Positions 13,401 through 23,500 of a stretch of DNA of 48,540 nt are shown here, piece after piece. The notes below the pieces were generated by a model that ran no database searches, had not been told where the DNA came from, and worked only from the letters and a program-made list of their open reading frames with translations. Origin of the DNA: Cruorifilaria tuberocauda. Taxonomy: Eukaryota; Nematoda; Chromadorea; Rhabditida; Onchocercidae. Made by a program: the position numbers and the translations under genes. The DNA lies in assembly GCA_013365365.1 (NCBI GenBank), contig JABVXU010000411.1, forward strand, positions 1 to 48,540, read 5' to 3'. Every line of letters begins with the position of its first letter. Position 1 is the stretch's first letter.

Positions 13401-13654
13401 CTCAATTTAAAGATGTTTCTTAATTTCGGTTCTTTAAAGTCGATTCATGTTTGAAATTTACAAAATTCCACATTTCAAGGTTAATATTTCGTTAGGGTTT
13501 ACAGGCCAAATTTGAACGTTCAAGATTTTCAAGTCCACGTGTTACTCCTGTGAACTCCGATGATTGCGGTAAGGATAAGACATCCGACAATGCTTCACGA
13601 GAAACTAGTGAGACTCCGAAAGCACCGCGCGGCGGAAGAGCGTCCAAAGAATAG
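7456..13654 (+). CDS. BRD8: Bromodomain-containing protein 8 (BRD8) homologue
   Basis: Eighteen exons join in phase to 773 residues: 7456-7538, 8069-8138, 8417-8542, 8880-9036, 9189-9292, 9379-9715, 10026-10147, 10307-10393, 10569-10671, 10832-10961, 11150-11293, 11440-11554, 11748-11859, 11961-12043, 12571-12713, 12891-13068, 13278-13355, 13505-13654. BRD8 is a chromatin subunit of the NuA4/TIP60 acetyltransferase complex. The N-terminus matches the family: a SANT-like LSWKHEETLQLFELMETGDDW, then NFGDERPTGFFTEK and a charged helix. The middle is Ser-, Glu- and Arg/Lys-rich and disordered. The single bromodomain spans about residues 596-700, with helix Z (ALMVTAWRMVSSHRHAAIF), the RMDLSTLKKQL block and the acetyl-lysine-binding Asn676 in MFNSTGHD. 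The basic tail lacks a second bromodomain. The weakest junction is exon 4 to 5 (GTCTTC donor at 9037), chosen because it alone keeps phase. Confidence 0.93.
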
Positions 13655-14263
13655 CTTTATCACTATTCATATTTTTATTATAATTTTCATTCGTATGATT
13701 CGTATGTAAATTTATTTCCATTTGTATTTCGTAACTTCCATTCGTATAATTATCAATAGTGACCGTTGTAACGGCTCCTTCGTAAAGGTAAACTCTTCAT
13801 CATTCTTACCAAGCAGTATGCAATGTATTCCTTAGCTTATCTGTTTTTTACTTTTCTGATCTTAAGCTTGCTCTAGATTCCTCTGTGAAATATAATTGAT
13901 CAGCAACAATAATCCTTCATTTTTTAGTTTATAAACAGTCTCAGATTATAAACAAAGTACCACTACAATTTTAGTCGAAAATTGAAAATGTTTTGTTAAG
14001 AATTTTTTCTCCTTTTGTGGATTTCAGATTCATCGATCTTATTTTACGGGAATGTTTTAATTGCCGACTTTGTTAACTGTATTAAAGACTAAAATTTGTG
14101 TTCGTTAAAAGATGTAGTATGTGGATAATGTACTTGGAAATTGAATGTCATTCACGAAATATGCGTCAAGTTTGAAAAAAAGATAAAAAATTCGATATAT
14201 GGTTTTTCTTTTTTTTTGATTTCGCATCGTTTGGATGGGAAAAATTCATCAGTTCGTTTTTGG
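13655..14263. other. BRD8 3' UTR and TTR-like promoter region
   Basis: About 610 bases between the BRD8 stop and the TTR-like start. It is AT-rich with no conserved coding block. The spacing is larger than the roughly 100-400 bases typical of nematode operons, so the two plus-strand genes are probably transcribed separately. Confidence 0.4.
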
Positions 14264-15445
14264 ATGCCACTAAGCGGTTGTTTGTTTCTATTTTTTCAGG
14301 TGTGTAAAATTATTGTTGCAACATGAAATGGGCTTTTAAGACAGATAAGCAATCCAGTTTGCGTGAAATATAAAGTCGGTGAAGATTGTTGAGTATCATC
14401 TTTCAAGTTTAGTTGAAGGTCTTTCAGTTATTCGTTGTTAGCGCTGAAACTGGCGGAACGGTACGAATTCATGGGTTATTGGCGTGCGGTGGTGCATCTG
14501 TGCGCGGCGCACGACTAAAACTTTATGATGGAGGTTATATTAAATGAATTTAACAGATAGAATGTCGCTTGACATGCAGAGTTTATGACATTGTGCATCA
14601 GTTTTGCTGGATAATTAGCTGAGTTGCTATTTAAAATTGCTTCCGTGTAATTCAGGCAAGTCTCAAGCAGATAAGCCGGACTCGAAGCCCAAACAGTAAC
14701 TTCTCATACATGTGTGTTATTGGTAGTTGATTTAAAACTATTTGCAGCCGGACTTAAGGATGATGGTACTATAGCGAATCACTGGGACGAATTCCTATTT
14801 CAGGTGAAAAATGTCGACACATCAAAGCTTTATATAACAATTGATCACCATTGTGACGGAGGAATTTTGCATGAGGTAATTTTTTTTTGAAATTTCAAAT
14901 TTCGATTAGAATTTATCTAGATACAATTTTTGACTAAAATTTTAAACAAAATACTACAAAACAGTAAACATGAATTTGATTAACAACTGTAATAAGATTA
15001 AAATTCATCTCCTAGCTTTCATACATCTCTCAAATAGTACTAATGCGAGCAAAAACTTACTTATCCTCATTTGGCTGAACTCTGACCTTTGTACAGTTAC
15101 CTTATTTATGCTTATTCCAAAATATCTTTACAACTCCATTGAGAGGTGAAATGGACAAGTGATGAAAAAAAATCTTTGTTTTAGCAATGCATTCGAAAAG
15201 ATAAATTGTTATTCCAACAAGCTGTAAAACAACGATTAATCTATCACATTGGAATGTTGGAATTAAGAAACACTACTGTTTTGCATCCAAAAGTATTTCA
15301 TCATATTGAAAGTCATAATGGTTGTAAATGTTACAGTCAAAATTTATTCCAAATTAATTCGATATCATGCATCAATTATATCAAAATGAATCACAAAGGG
15401 AAAAATTCGCAAAAGAGTCGTAAAAAAATTATCGATGATAATTGA
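14264..15445 (+). CDS. Transthyretin-like secreted protein with extended C-terminus
   Basis: Four exons, 14264-14299, 14428-14533, 14748-14875 and 15185-15445, join in phase to 176 residues. The first exon and a half give a signal peptide (MPLSGCLFLFFQLFVVSA). The core matches the nematode TTR-like family: TVRIHGLLACGG then ARLKLYD corresponds to VRGxLxCxGxP..VKLYD; KLYITIDHHCDGG corresponds to LNIYHDCND, followed by a second Cys; IYHIGMLELRN (109-119) corresponds to the closing YDxGTxxLxG. These are secreted beta-sandwich proteins, abundant in parasitic nematodes; C. elegans TTR-52 bridges phosphatidylserine and engulfment receptors. Unusually, about 57 residues follow the domain, with three cysteines and a lysine-rich end (KGKNSQKSRKK). 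Divergence at several consensus positions suggests a fast-evolving member. Confidence 0.83.
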
Positions 15446-15873
15446 TGCTAATTGTTCACTAAAGAATTGTCTAAATTCACTCATATGATTTTAATCAATT
15501 CTAATGCTTTATTATAATGATTGTTTCATATATAACTTTTAAATGCAACAAAATTTGGTTTTATTTCCGTTTATTTTTTGCTAATACTGTAGAAATTTCA
15601 CATTCTTTGTCACTCAATTATGATTTATATTAATTTTTCCTTTCTTTATTCATATCTCTTGACATGCATATATGACATCCAATAGAAAAAAAAGGACTAT
15701 CATCTTAAAATGAAATACGATAATTAATTAACAAATGGTCTCTTGAAGATTCTTTCTATCGTAATACGTATTATATGTAGTTGCGTATGATACTAATTAG
15801 CACAGATAGATTAATAATTAAAATTTGAATTTAAGGAAGAAAAAGAAAGAGTGAATAGTTTTCCTCTCCTTGT
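15446..15873. other. Intergenic region between convergent genes
   Basis: About 430 AT-rich bases between the stop codons of the TTR-like gene and the unrecognised minus-strand gene. It should hold the 3' UTRs of both. No exact AATAAA was noticed close to either stop, and I see no other structure. Confidence 0.4.
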
Positions 15874-18717
15874 TTATGTACTGTCAGCGCAAGAATGCAG
15901 CAATCCCGAGAGCATTTCAAGAGTAGAACAAAAGGTGCAAGATTTATGAAATGCGTAGTGCGAATTCCAACATTCTTTAGTTCGCAACTTCTTCAGCATG
16001 TCAACTACTTCCCAAAATGCAAAATGTTTAAGTTTCGGTACCGAATAATAGCTCCAAACGATGTCGTAGTCGAAAAGCACTGAATAATGATGAAGATGAA
16101 GGATGAGTCGATTTTTACTCATCATCATACAGTTCCCTCTGGAAAATTCTTTACTTTTTATAATTGGCATTATAAAAAATTATAATCAAAAAGAAATTAT
16201 GATACAATTACATTATTTATTTCTTTGCTTAGCCATCAGTATTGATTTAATTGTAATCGAGGATTACAAGTCATTAAGATGAAATGAAAAGATTAGTTAA
16301 TCAATTGGCAAGGTTATTGGAAGTTCATCATCGTTCACTAATGAAATTAATTAGGTATTGATGAACAGTTAACATCTTTTAGTACATCAATTGTAATTAA
16401 AATAACTAAATCATGATCTAATTGCTCAAGCCTTTCCAGATTCGATAACAGTGTTGCTTAATTTATTAATTCAATCAACGCTTATGATAACCTTTGATAC
16501 CAGCAGATTTTCTTACCTAGCCATCTTTTGAGATGGAAATGAACTCATTGTCATCGTATTCATGTCAATCATAATCCATGACCGCTCAGGCAGATAAATA
16601 AATGTTCGTAACAATACCAAATTCTCTTCTTGTGCCATAATTCTAACAAAACGAGGTCGTAAAGAGTTTTTTTTAACAGGTTTTGATTCCCATCGCAATA
16701 GTGACATTGTAATATCAATTTTTGCTGTGGGAGAAAATTCATTCTCGAAATAATTTTTGAAATCCACTTTCAGCATAGCAACACATGTTTGTCTCTCAGT
16801 TTCAGGATCATCCTGGAAAATTCAATTATCAGTAGTTGTGATTACAGCAAAAAATTAATTACAATGAACAAATTACTTTTTACTAGTATATCGGAAAATA
16901 TTAAAAATTCGAGGCGCCCCACAATACCTTCACCATAAAAAGAAAAATTATGAAAGATGTATAAAATGATGAAGGATTATATAAGAATGCATGCATCAAA
17001 TTTCAAAAAAAAAAATTTTGGAAGTAAAAAAAAAGAAGCAAAAATTTTGGAAGCAAAATTTTTTACTCAAATCAAGCGATAAATAAGCAAACAAAAAGAT
17101 GAATAATGTTGATTTTTTGACTCTCAACATTTTTTAGTATAATTCAATATTATTAATGAAATGATCCAAATTTCTCACATAAAAGATAAATGATGAATAA
17201 AACATCAATAACATTACTAGAATATCTTACATATGCTAAAAAAGATTCTGAAGAATGAGAAAATAAGATTCAGAAAAAGTTATTATATTAAGAAAGTGAC
17301 ATGAAAGTTTCTATCGATCAAGTGATAAGCTTAGGATAGAATGCATAACAAACCGCTTGAAGTCGTACGATAAAATGAAGTGATGTATTATTAATTAAAG
17401 GATAGCATTTGGTATCGGTACATAAATCCGATTCATGGAACATTTCTCCGTCGTCCATTTGTATTCCACGTCGATAAGCATCCTGCTCGTTGATTTCCAA
17501 CATTGGTATGATAAAATTGCATGAATGAAATGGATTAGCTGGTACTATTCGAGCAAATATCATCGGTATATCATCTTTTTCACCAAGTAATGGTAAATAA
17601 CCTGAAATGTCAAATTGAATTTTATACAAATCTGTGTAACAACTATTTTCAAAATTTTTCATTCTTTGTGATAACTTTCAATACTTACTGATATTTCCAT
17701 CGTTCATTAATGCTGTTGTACAAATCATACGAGTGTTGTCCGTCTCATACAACATATCATCAACGTGGAAACTCCAAATACGGGCGTATTCACATGTTAC
17801 TGTGTGGTTTACATGTGAAAATTGGATGACATTTTGCGTTATATTACCATTATTACGTGAAAAATCAACAAGTACTCCAACAGAATCATTTAAATAGTAA
17901 AAACGGTGAAATCTCTGCAATTAAGTTTCCTCTCAATTCATATCATTTATGCACAACTTTCTCTACGTCCACACGTATATATTCACGCGTCTTCTCTTTA
18001 AAATTTCTATTACTCCTTTTTAAATGAAGCAGAATTAATAAAAAGATAAGGAGTTTCGTGTTATAGATTATGTCAAAATACCTGCCATGAGTACTTTCTT
18101 TCAACTTTGTGCTTGTATGCTAAGATGTAGAAATCGGTACAGGATAAGTAATTTTACAGAAAACATAGTTCATTAATGATTTATGTTAAATTTATGAATC
18201 ATGATATCGAGTCATCTGACATGTGAAATACAAGCTAATACCTTAAAAGGGCAGCATGTCGATACATAGTCAGTGGTAGTATCGAGTAAAAAATCGGAAA
18301 CAATAAAAAAGTAATTATAAAAGTGAGTTTCGACAGGTTGAGATTCCACTACTTCGGTATGGCTGATATATACTGCATAACGACCAGATGGTGACACAAA
18401 GCAACAACACTTAGATGATGTATTGCTGTTTCTAAACGGTGCAGATTCTTCGTAAAGTATTAATGCAGAAGTCAAATAACCATTATATCTTCAAAAATCA
18501 AGCAGTCGGAAAGTTGATGAACAGGACAGACAAGAAAAGCAAATTCGAGTAGGTTCCTCGAAGTATCAATTACCATTCACTTTCTTTAGCTAGTATTTCC
18601 TGTTTAATTCCTCAATAAATATCTATCTACCGGAATTTTCTAAAAATGGAATTGCTGGCGTCTATCAATTGCAACAAACCTTAATAACTGATTTGGTGAC
18701 AGCTCTCGAAAAAGCAT
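15874..18717 (-). CDS. Unrecognised cysteine-containing protein, six exons
   Basis: Exons 18717-18680, 18488-18242, 17914-17689, 17601-17354, 16812-16517 and 16138-15874 join in phase to 439 residues. I do not recognise the family. Cysteines are scattered throughout (SSKCCCFVSPSG, LCTDTKCYP, QTCVAM, SCTFC), and several N-x-S/T sites (NTS, NIT, NHT, NNTS) fit an extracellular or lumenal protein. SPSGRYAVYIS is reminiscent of a beta-propeller strand, but that is too weak to name a fold. No signal peptide follows the chosen ATG; the exon reads open upstream to a TTTGCAG acceptor at 18731, so a 5' exon carrying one may be missing. The last exon is less sure: exon 5 ends in a good AG/GTAAGA donor, but without splicing the frame stops two codons on. 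Exon 6 is open on both strands. Confidence 0.58.
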
Positions 18718-18797
18718 ATTACCGCGCCGACTGCAAATCAGGCAGACAGCTACTGATTAATTTAACAAAAACCATTATATTTTGATTTAAATACTCC

Positions 18798-18850
18798 CAA
18801 AATTCACTGTTTTTTGCATATTTTCAAAATTTACTGTTTTTTGCATTTTA
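18798..18850 (+). repeat. Two-copy tandem duplication, about 26 bases
   Basis: The segment CAAAATTCACTGTTTTTTGC followed by ATATTTT is repeated immediately as CAAAATTTACTGTTTTTTGC followed by ATTTTA. The two copies differ at one base in the first 20 and then diverge. This looks like a recent local slippage duplication, about 80 bases upstream of the first exon of the unrecognised gene. Confidence 0.7.
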
Positions 18851-18980
18851 CTTGTTTAATTCACCAATATCATTTGCATATCAATTATGTTTATTTATCG
18901 TTTATAACATCGAGAGAGCAATGACGGGGAGTAATAATAGTTACATTATTAATCTAAAATCATGCATCATAATTATTATG

Positions 18981-19019
18981 ACAGTTGATAATCATTGCAA
19001 TCATTACAGCTGATAATCA
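18981..19019 (+). promoter_or_regulatory. Direct repeat of a GATA-core element
   Basis: ACAGTTGATAATCA (18981-18994) and ACAGCTGATAATCA (19006-19019) are 14-base direct repeats with one mismatch, 25 bases apart. Each contains TGATAA, the WGATAR site used by ELT-type GATA factors, which drive gut and hypodermal genes in nematodes. They lie about 265-300 bases upstream of the unrecognised minus-strand gene. Regulatory function is inference; such cores are common in AT-rich DNA. Confidence 0.3.
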
Positions 19020-20539
19020 GTCAATAATTGCAAGCATCGATCGTCGTTTTTATATAAAATCCATCGGAAAATTGAGGAAAAGCGGTTAGATAATATCGAC
19101 ATGTTAATAAGTGAATAACAGTACTTTAAATACCATGATCAAATTCGATGATAGATGAAAAGTGTCGATGTTAAATATCAAATCTTTAGAGAAAGTTAAA
19201 ACTTAGAAATGATATTTAGTTTAAGTGTTACTCTCGCAATAACGATGCCAATTAAAGAATAGCTGCAATTATACTTAAGATGAAATCAGTATCTTCGCAT
19301 TGATGGACTCTGATAAGACCTTAGCTTATCAATAAAGAATTTTAATGATATTGTCATAACTTTTTCTGACAGTGTTGCTCAACTCACATACCAATGTATT
19401 TTTTTCGAACTTGTTAAATTTATCAGATTCTGGAGATCTTCCGAATAGAAAGCTTATACGATTAATTTCCACTTAATTACTTTCACTTTCACTTGATCAA
19501 GTTATTGACTGAAACTTAATTTTTTATGCACATTTTTAATACGATTCAGGAAAAGTGGTCGAGACTTGGTGCTAGAATAGAGGCAATTAATCCATATAGG
19601 AATAATAAAGCATCTGGAAAATGAATAATGACCAACAATATCAGTTGTGTGTTCTGGTTATTTCAACCTCCAACCATTACGAAAAAATATAAAATTATAG
19701 TCCAAATGCTATTAATAATGAATTTAAAGGATTTTGAATGTTGAGAATTAAATGGTAATTGTCGAAAACTGTTTGAAAATTCACCAAAATTAAACGTTTA
19801 AATGTAAAACGAACTAAATGCCTCCATAAGAATGAAATGTTGCTGTTTACAAGCCAATCTGCCATTTCAGGATTTTAGCAAATACTTCATCGTGCAGAAT
19901 TTTTTTTCGGCTTCAATATCCTAACAATATCAATCAAGAAATCTACCACGACCTCAAAAGACGTTCCCATCAATTTATTTATTTTTTTTGGTTGCCACAT
20001 GTCAGTCACCAATACTGAAAATAAAGCCGACCTCAATAGGCTTTCAATTCAGTCTTGGTAATTGAAATTAGAAAAAATTTAATCATAATTTTGGCGGAAA
20101 ATTGTATTCCTTTTAGCAGTAAAACACTAACAATTTATCAGAAACATTCAAGCAAGTATCCAATACAGCAAATATACAACTGCATTGATATTTTGTAACA
20201 AAAAAAATATACAAACGATGCATAGATCAAATACGGCATGCCCGATTTCACACGTATATTTTTTGCATTTTGTATGATATATTTTACCGAAAATGTTTTG
20301 GCAAGGTTGTAAAGACAACTACTAATAATTTTGTTACGTTTTAAGAAAATAAACGAGGAAAACTAAGAATTACCAAAAGACTTTACTACATTCAGAATAC
20401 ATTGCACATACGTGCAAAAGAAATGTTTGAGATAATATTTTGATAACAGTTTAATTGAAATATGAAAAATATGCTATAAATAGCACTCAAAATAATTTTA
20501 GCAAGGATGAAAATGAGAAAGACAAATTATTAAAAAATA

Positions 20540-23500
20540 TCAAACAAAATCAATGATTCCACGTGTAACTGCCATAAGTAGATCCCAATTTGTATGATTT
20601 TTAATCACTTCATCATCGACCCATTTGGCATAATTACGCTTAAATCGATCACTTAGTTCCACTTTTGTACCCAACAATGACTGGAAACTATTATCCATTG
20701 GCGCAAATTCATTGATATTAACGTTATCCAAATAGCTATCGCCCGGAGATGAAGCTTCTCCAACTTCTATAAACAAAGGTTCTCATCAATGATATCTAAA
20801 AAATCTATTTCATACATATCACAGAATACTTAATAATTCCATAGAGTAACTTAAATTTGGATTCAAATTATCATTCATTAGTGACTCTGATTTTCTGTTG
20901 CTGACGAATATGTAGACCCAAATACAATTTAATTTCAAAGGATTAGCAAGACAATGTAATAATGCAGACAAAATCTTCAACTGATCTTAAGCGATTCCTA
21001 CTATAACTGGCTAATATGTTGAAAAGAAAAGTGAGTTTCAATCCTTATTAGGATAGAAAAACAATACATCTTTAAATGTTATAAAAATGTTGTAACAGGT
21101 TCACCTAATGCAAATGCAGGATATAAACAAGCATAACGTCTCGAGTTGAACCTTTCTACTGCAGTTTTCAGTGCCGCTTCCTCATTTTGGAAATCCCAAG
21201 ATTTCGAGCGAGTTTCATTTGCATAAGCCCAATCATCATTTAATCTAAAAGCAGATAAAGTCATAATCTTCTAACATACAGTAAACAGAAAATGCTATCT
21301 GCATTGGATAAACGAACTTATAGTTTATTTATTTATTAAGTGCGGTGTTTGTACAATAAGAAAAATTTTTGTGAATTAATCGTAGCACCTGCAATCAGAA
21401 AATTTGATAATAACCGTAACTTTTATTATAATTGATAAAAAAGGCAACAGTTACGCTTACACAAAAATATATTCGTTGACAGTAGTTAAATAAGAATTTG
21501 TGATACTTCTATAATGTATCTAGGCGCATACGGTATTTTTTAGCAACTTTTAGTCATATTTCGATTCTTTTTTGATTTGACCTTCCATAAATTAAAAAGA
21601 ATTCACCTATGCCGCACTTTTGCATAAATAGCCGACATAATTTCCATATTTGTACGCCTCCACTGTCGTCCAAGATATCGAGCTTGCATTTTGAGCAATT
21701 TCAATACATACAACTGGAACACTGCCTATAAAAACTAAGCAAATTGATCAACAATCGAATCACACTGTCAAATTTAATCCTATATTTTTGCTCGAATCAA
21801 CAAAATAATCATCATAGGATAAATTCAAAATGATCAAGTATTTATTTTATAAAATAAAAATCCCTACTGAACTCTCACTTATTTCTACATATAAGAAAAA
21901 TGATTCAATATTGCGGACTGTGAGTATGCCAAAATAAATAACTAAAAAAGATATCACTAACATTACGCTATTCATTATTCATCATATAAATTCGAGATTA
22001 TATAGTAACACACCAATTTAACTCTTAATGATCGTTTCAGAATTGGAGCAGATTTAAACACTACGAGCATCATCGTACGTGCATGTTTCCATTTCGTTAA
22101 TTTATTCAAAACGCGCAGGAGATTGATGGCCGAGAAAACATTACGCCATAGATAATATGATAGTGATTGTGAATCATTGTCTTCGAGGCTATTAATATCA
22201 AGCACTGGCCATTCTTCTATAATGCTATTACCATATATGAAAAATTTCACTTGTAAGATTCTAATTAATAACAATTTATTAAACATATACCGTTTTCCTG
22301 ATGTTTTTGTGAAGTGGATATATATTAAAAATCATCCGAAATTCATCTTCTTATGTCTCTAGTGCAGGACCTAGTGTATGATGTATAGTGTATGATGTTT
22401 TAAGTAATGAATTGAAAGAAATAGTAATGCTGAGAAAATTTCAGGAAAAAAGGTTTTAAAAATCAAGTACAAGCTACAGATCAGCAGCCTGAGAGATCTA
22501 GCAAAACTCTTCGTCTAGCAGAATCAATTTCGACAATATTAATGAGCAAAAACTCACCATGATTTCGCACATAATATAGTGGGGCATATGGATAATTGTA
22601 TGGTCGCAGTTCGTGTTTTGATTGTATATATCGAACCATATTCTGATCCATAAATTTTAAGATTAGCGGGATACAATTAGCGAAAACAAGATGTTGCCCA
22701 ACATATTCAAACTGATATATGTGATTTAATCGAAAATGCTTCATCAGTAATATTAGAATTGCAGAAGCAGCCTTAACCATTATCTGAAAATTTGGAAACG
22801 CAAAGATATTTCAATAAAAACCGTTCAATTTTACCAAGGTTTCCTTTTGAAATTACCAAAAACGTAAATACATTAATTTCCTAGCGAACTTCCCTTATTT
22901 CGTTATTTGGTGAAAAAAGAAAATAAAAAGCACTTCTTTGTGTCGATTTACATCGATTGTAATACGAACGCTTTGCTCGACGACATTGGAAAGTGAACTA
23001 TCAAAATTGACTGAATTTGACAATATTTCATTATTATCCGTTTCAGGTGTAAGAACATCCGATAATATATTGATTGCTTCACTTTTTGCCTACAGTAACG
23101 AAAAATTATAACGATTACTCTAGGTTCATCACCAACAAGATGATACATGATCATGACTGTTATCATTCACTTATTTTTATTACCGAGGTCATCGTGGATA
23201 TCTTGTGCTAAGCTACAACTCTCCACATGACAGTAAAACTCAAAGTCATTAAATTTCAACAAAAAAGCAAAAGATCTCAGTAACTTTTGCGAAACAATCT
23301 ACGATCTTACGTTAGAATTTAACCTTTGAAGAAGGTGCAGCAGCCAAGAGTACTTTTAATAAAGCAATAATGTATTGACTCAAATTAGGCAACATCATCC
23401 GATACAATTTTTCTGCACTAGTCATTGGAATATTATCTTCTTTCTGTGAAAACATATATCGATTCAACTGTTTTTCCCTATTTGCCTGTAAGTAATTAGT

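Larger units (their letters stand above)
18718..20539. other. Intergenic region with short repeats
   Basis: About 1.8 kb between two minus-strand genes. It should contain the 3' end of the FARL-11 transcript and the promoter of the unrecognised gene. It has an imperfect tandem duplication (18798-18850) and a GATA-core direct repeat (18981-19019). No coding block with splice signals is supported. Confidence 0.45.

Noticed and set aside
15895..16083. 62-residue plus-strand open frame with near-normal codon look
   Set aside because: It lies antisense to the proposed last exon of the unrecognised gene, which joins in phase with its upstream exon. Only transcripts can settle the strand.
16985..17060. 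Repeated AAAAATTTTGGAAG with long A-runs
   Set aside because: Intronic simple sequence in the unrecognised gene; no evidence of a mobile element.
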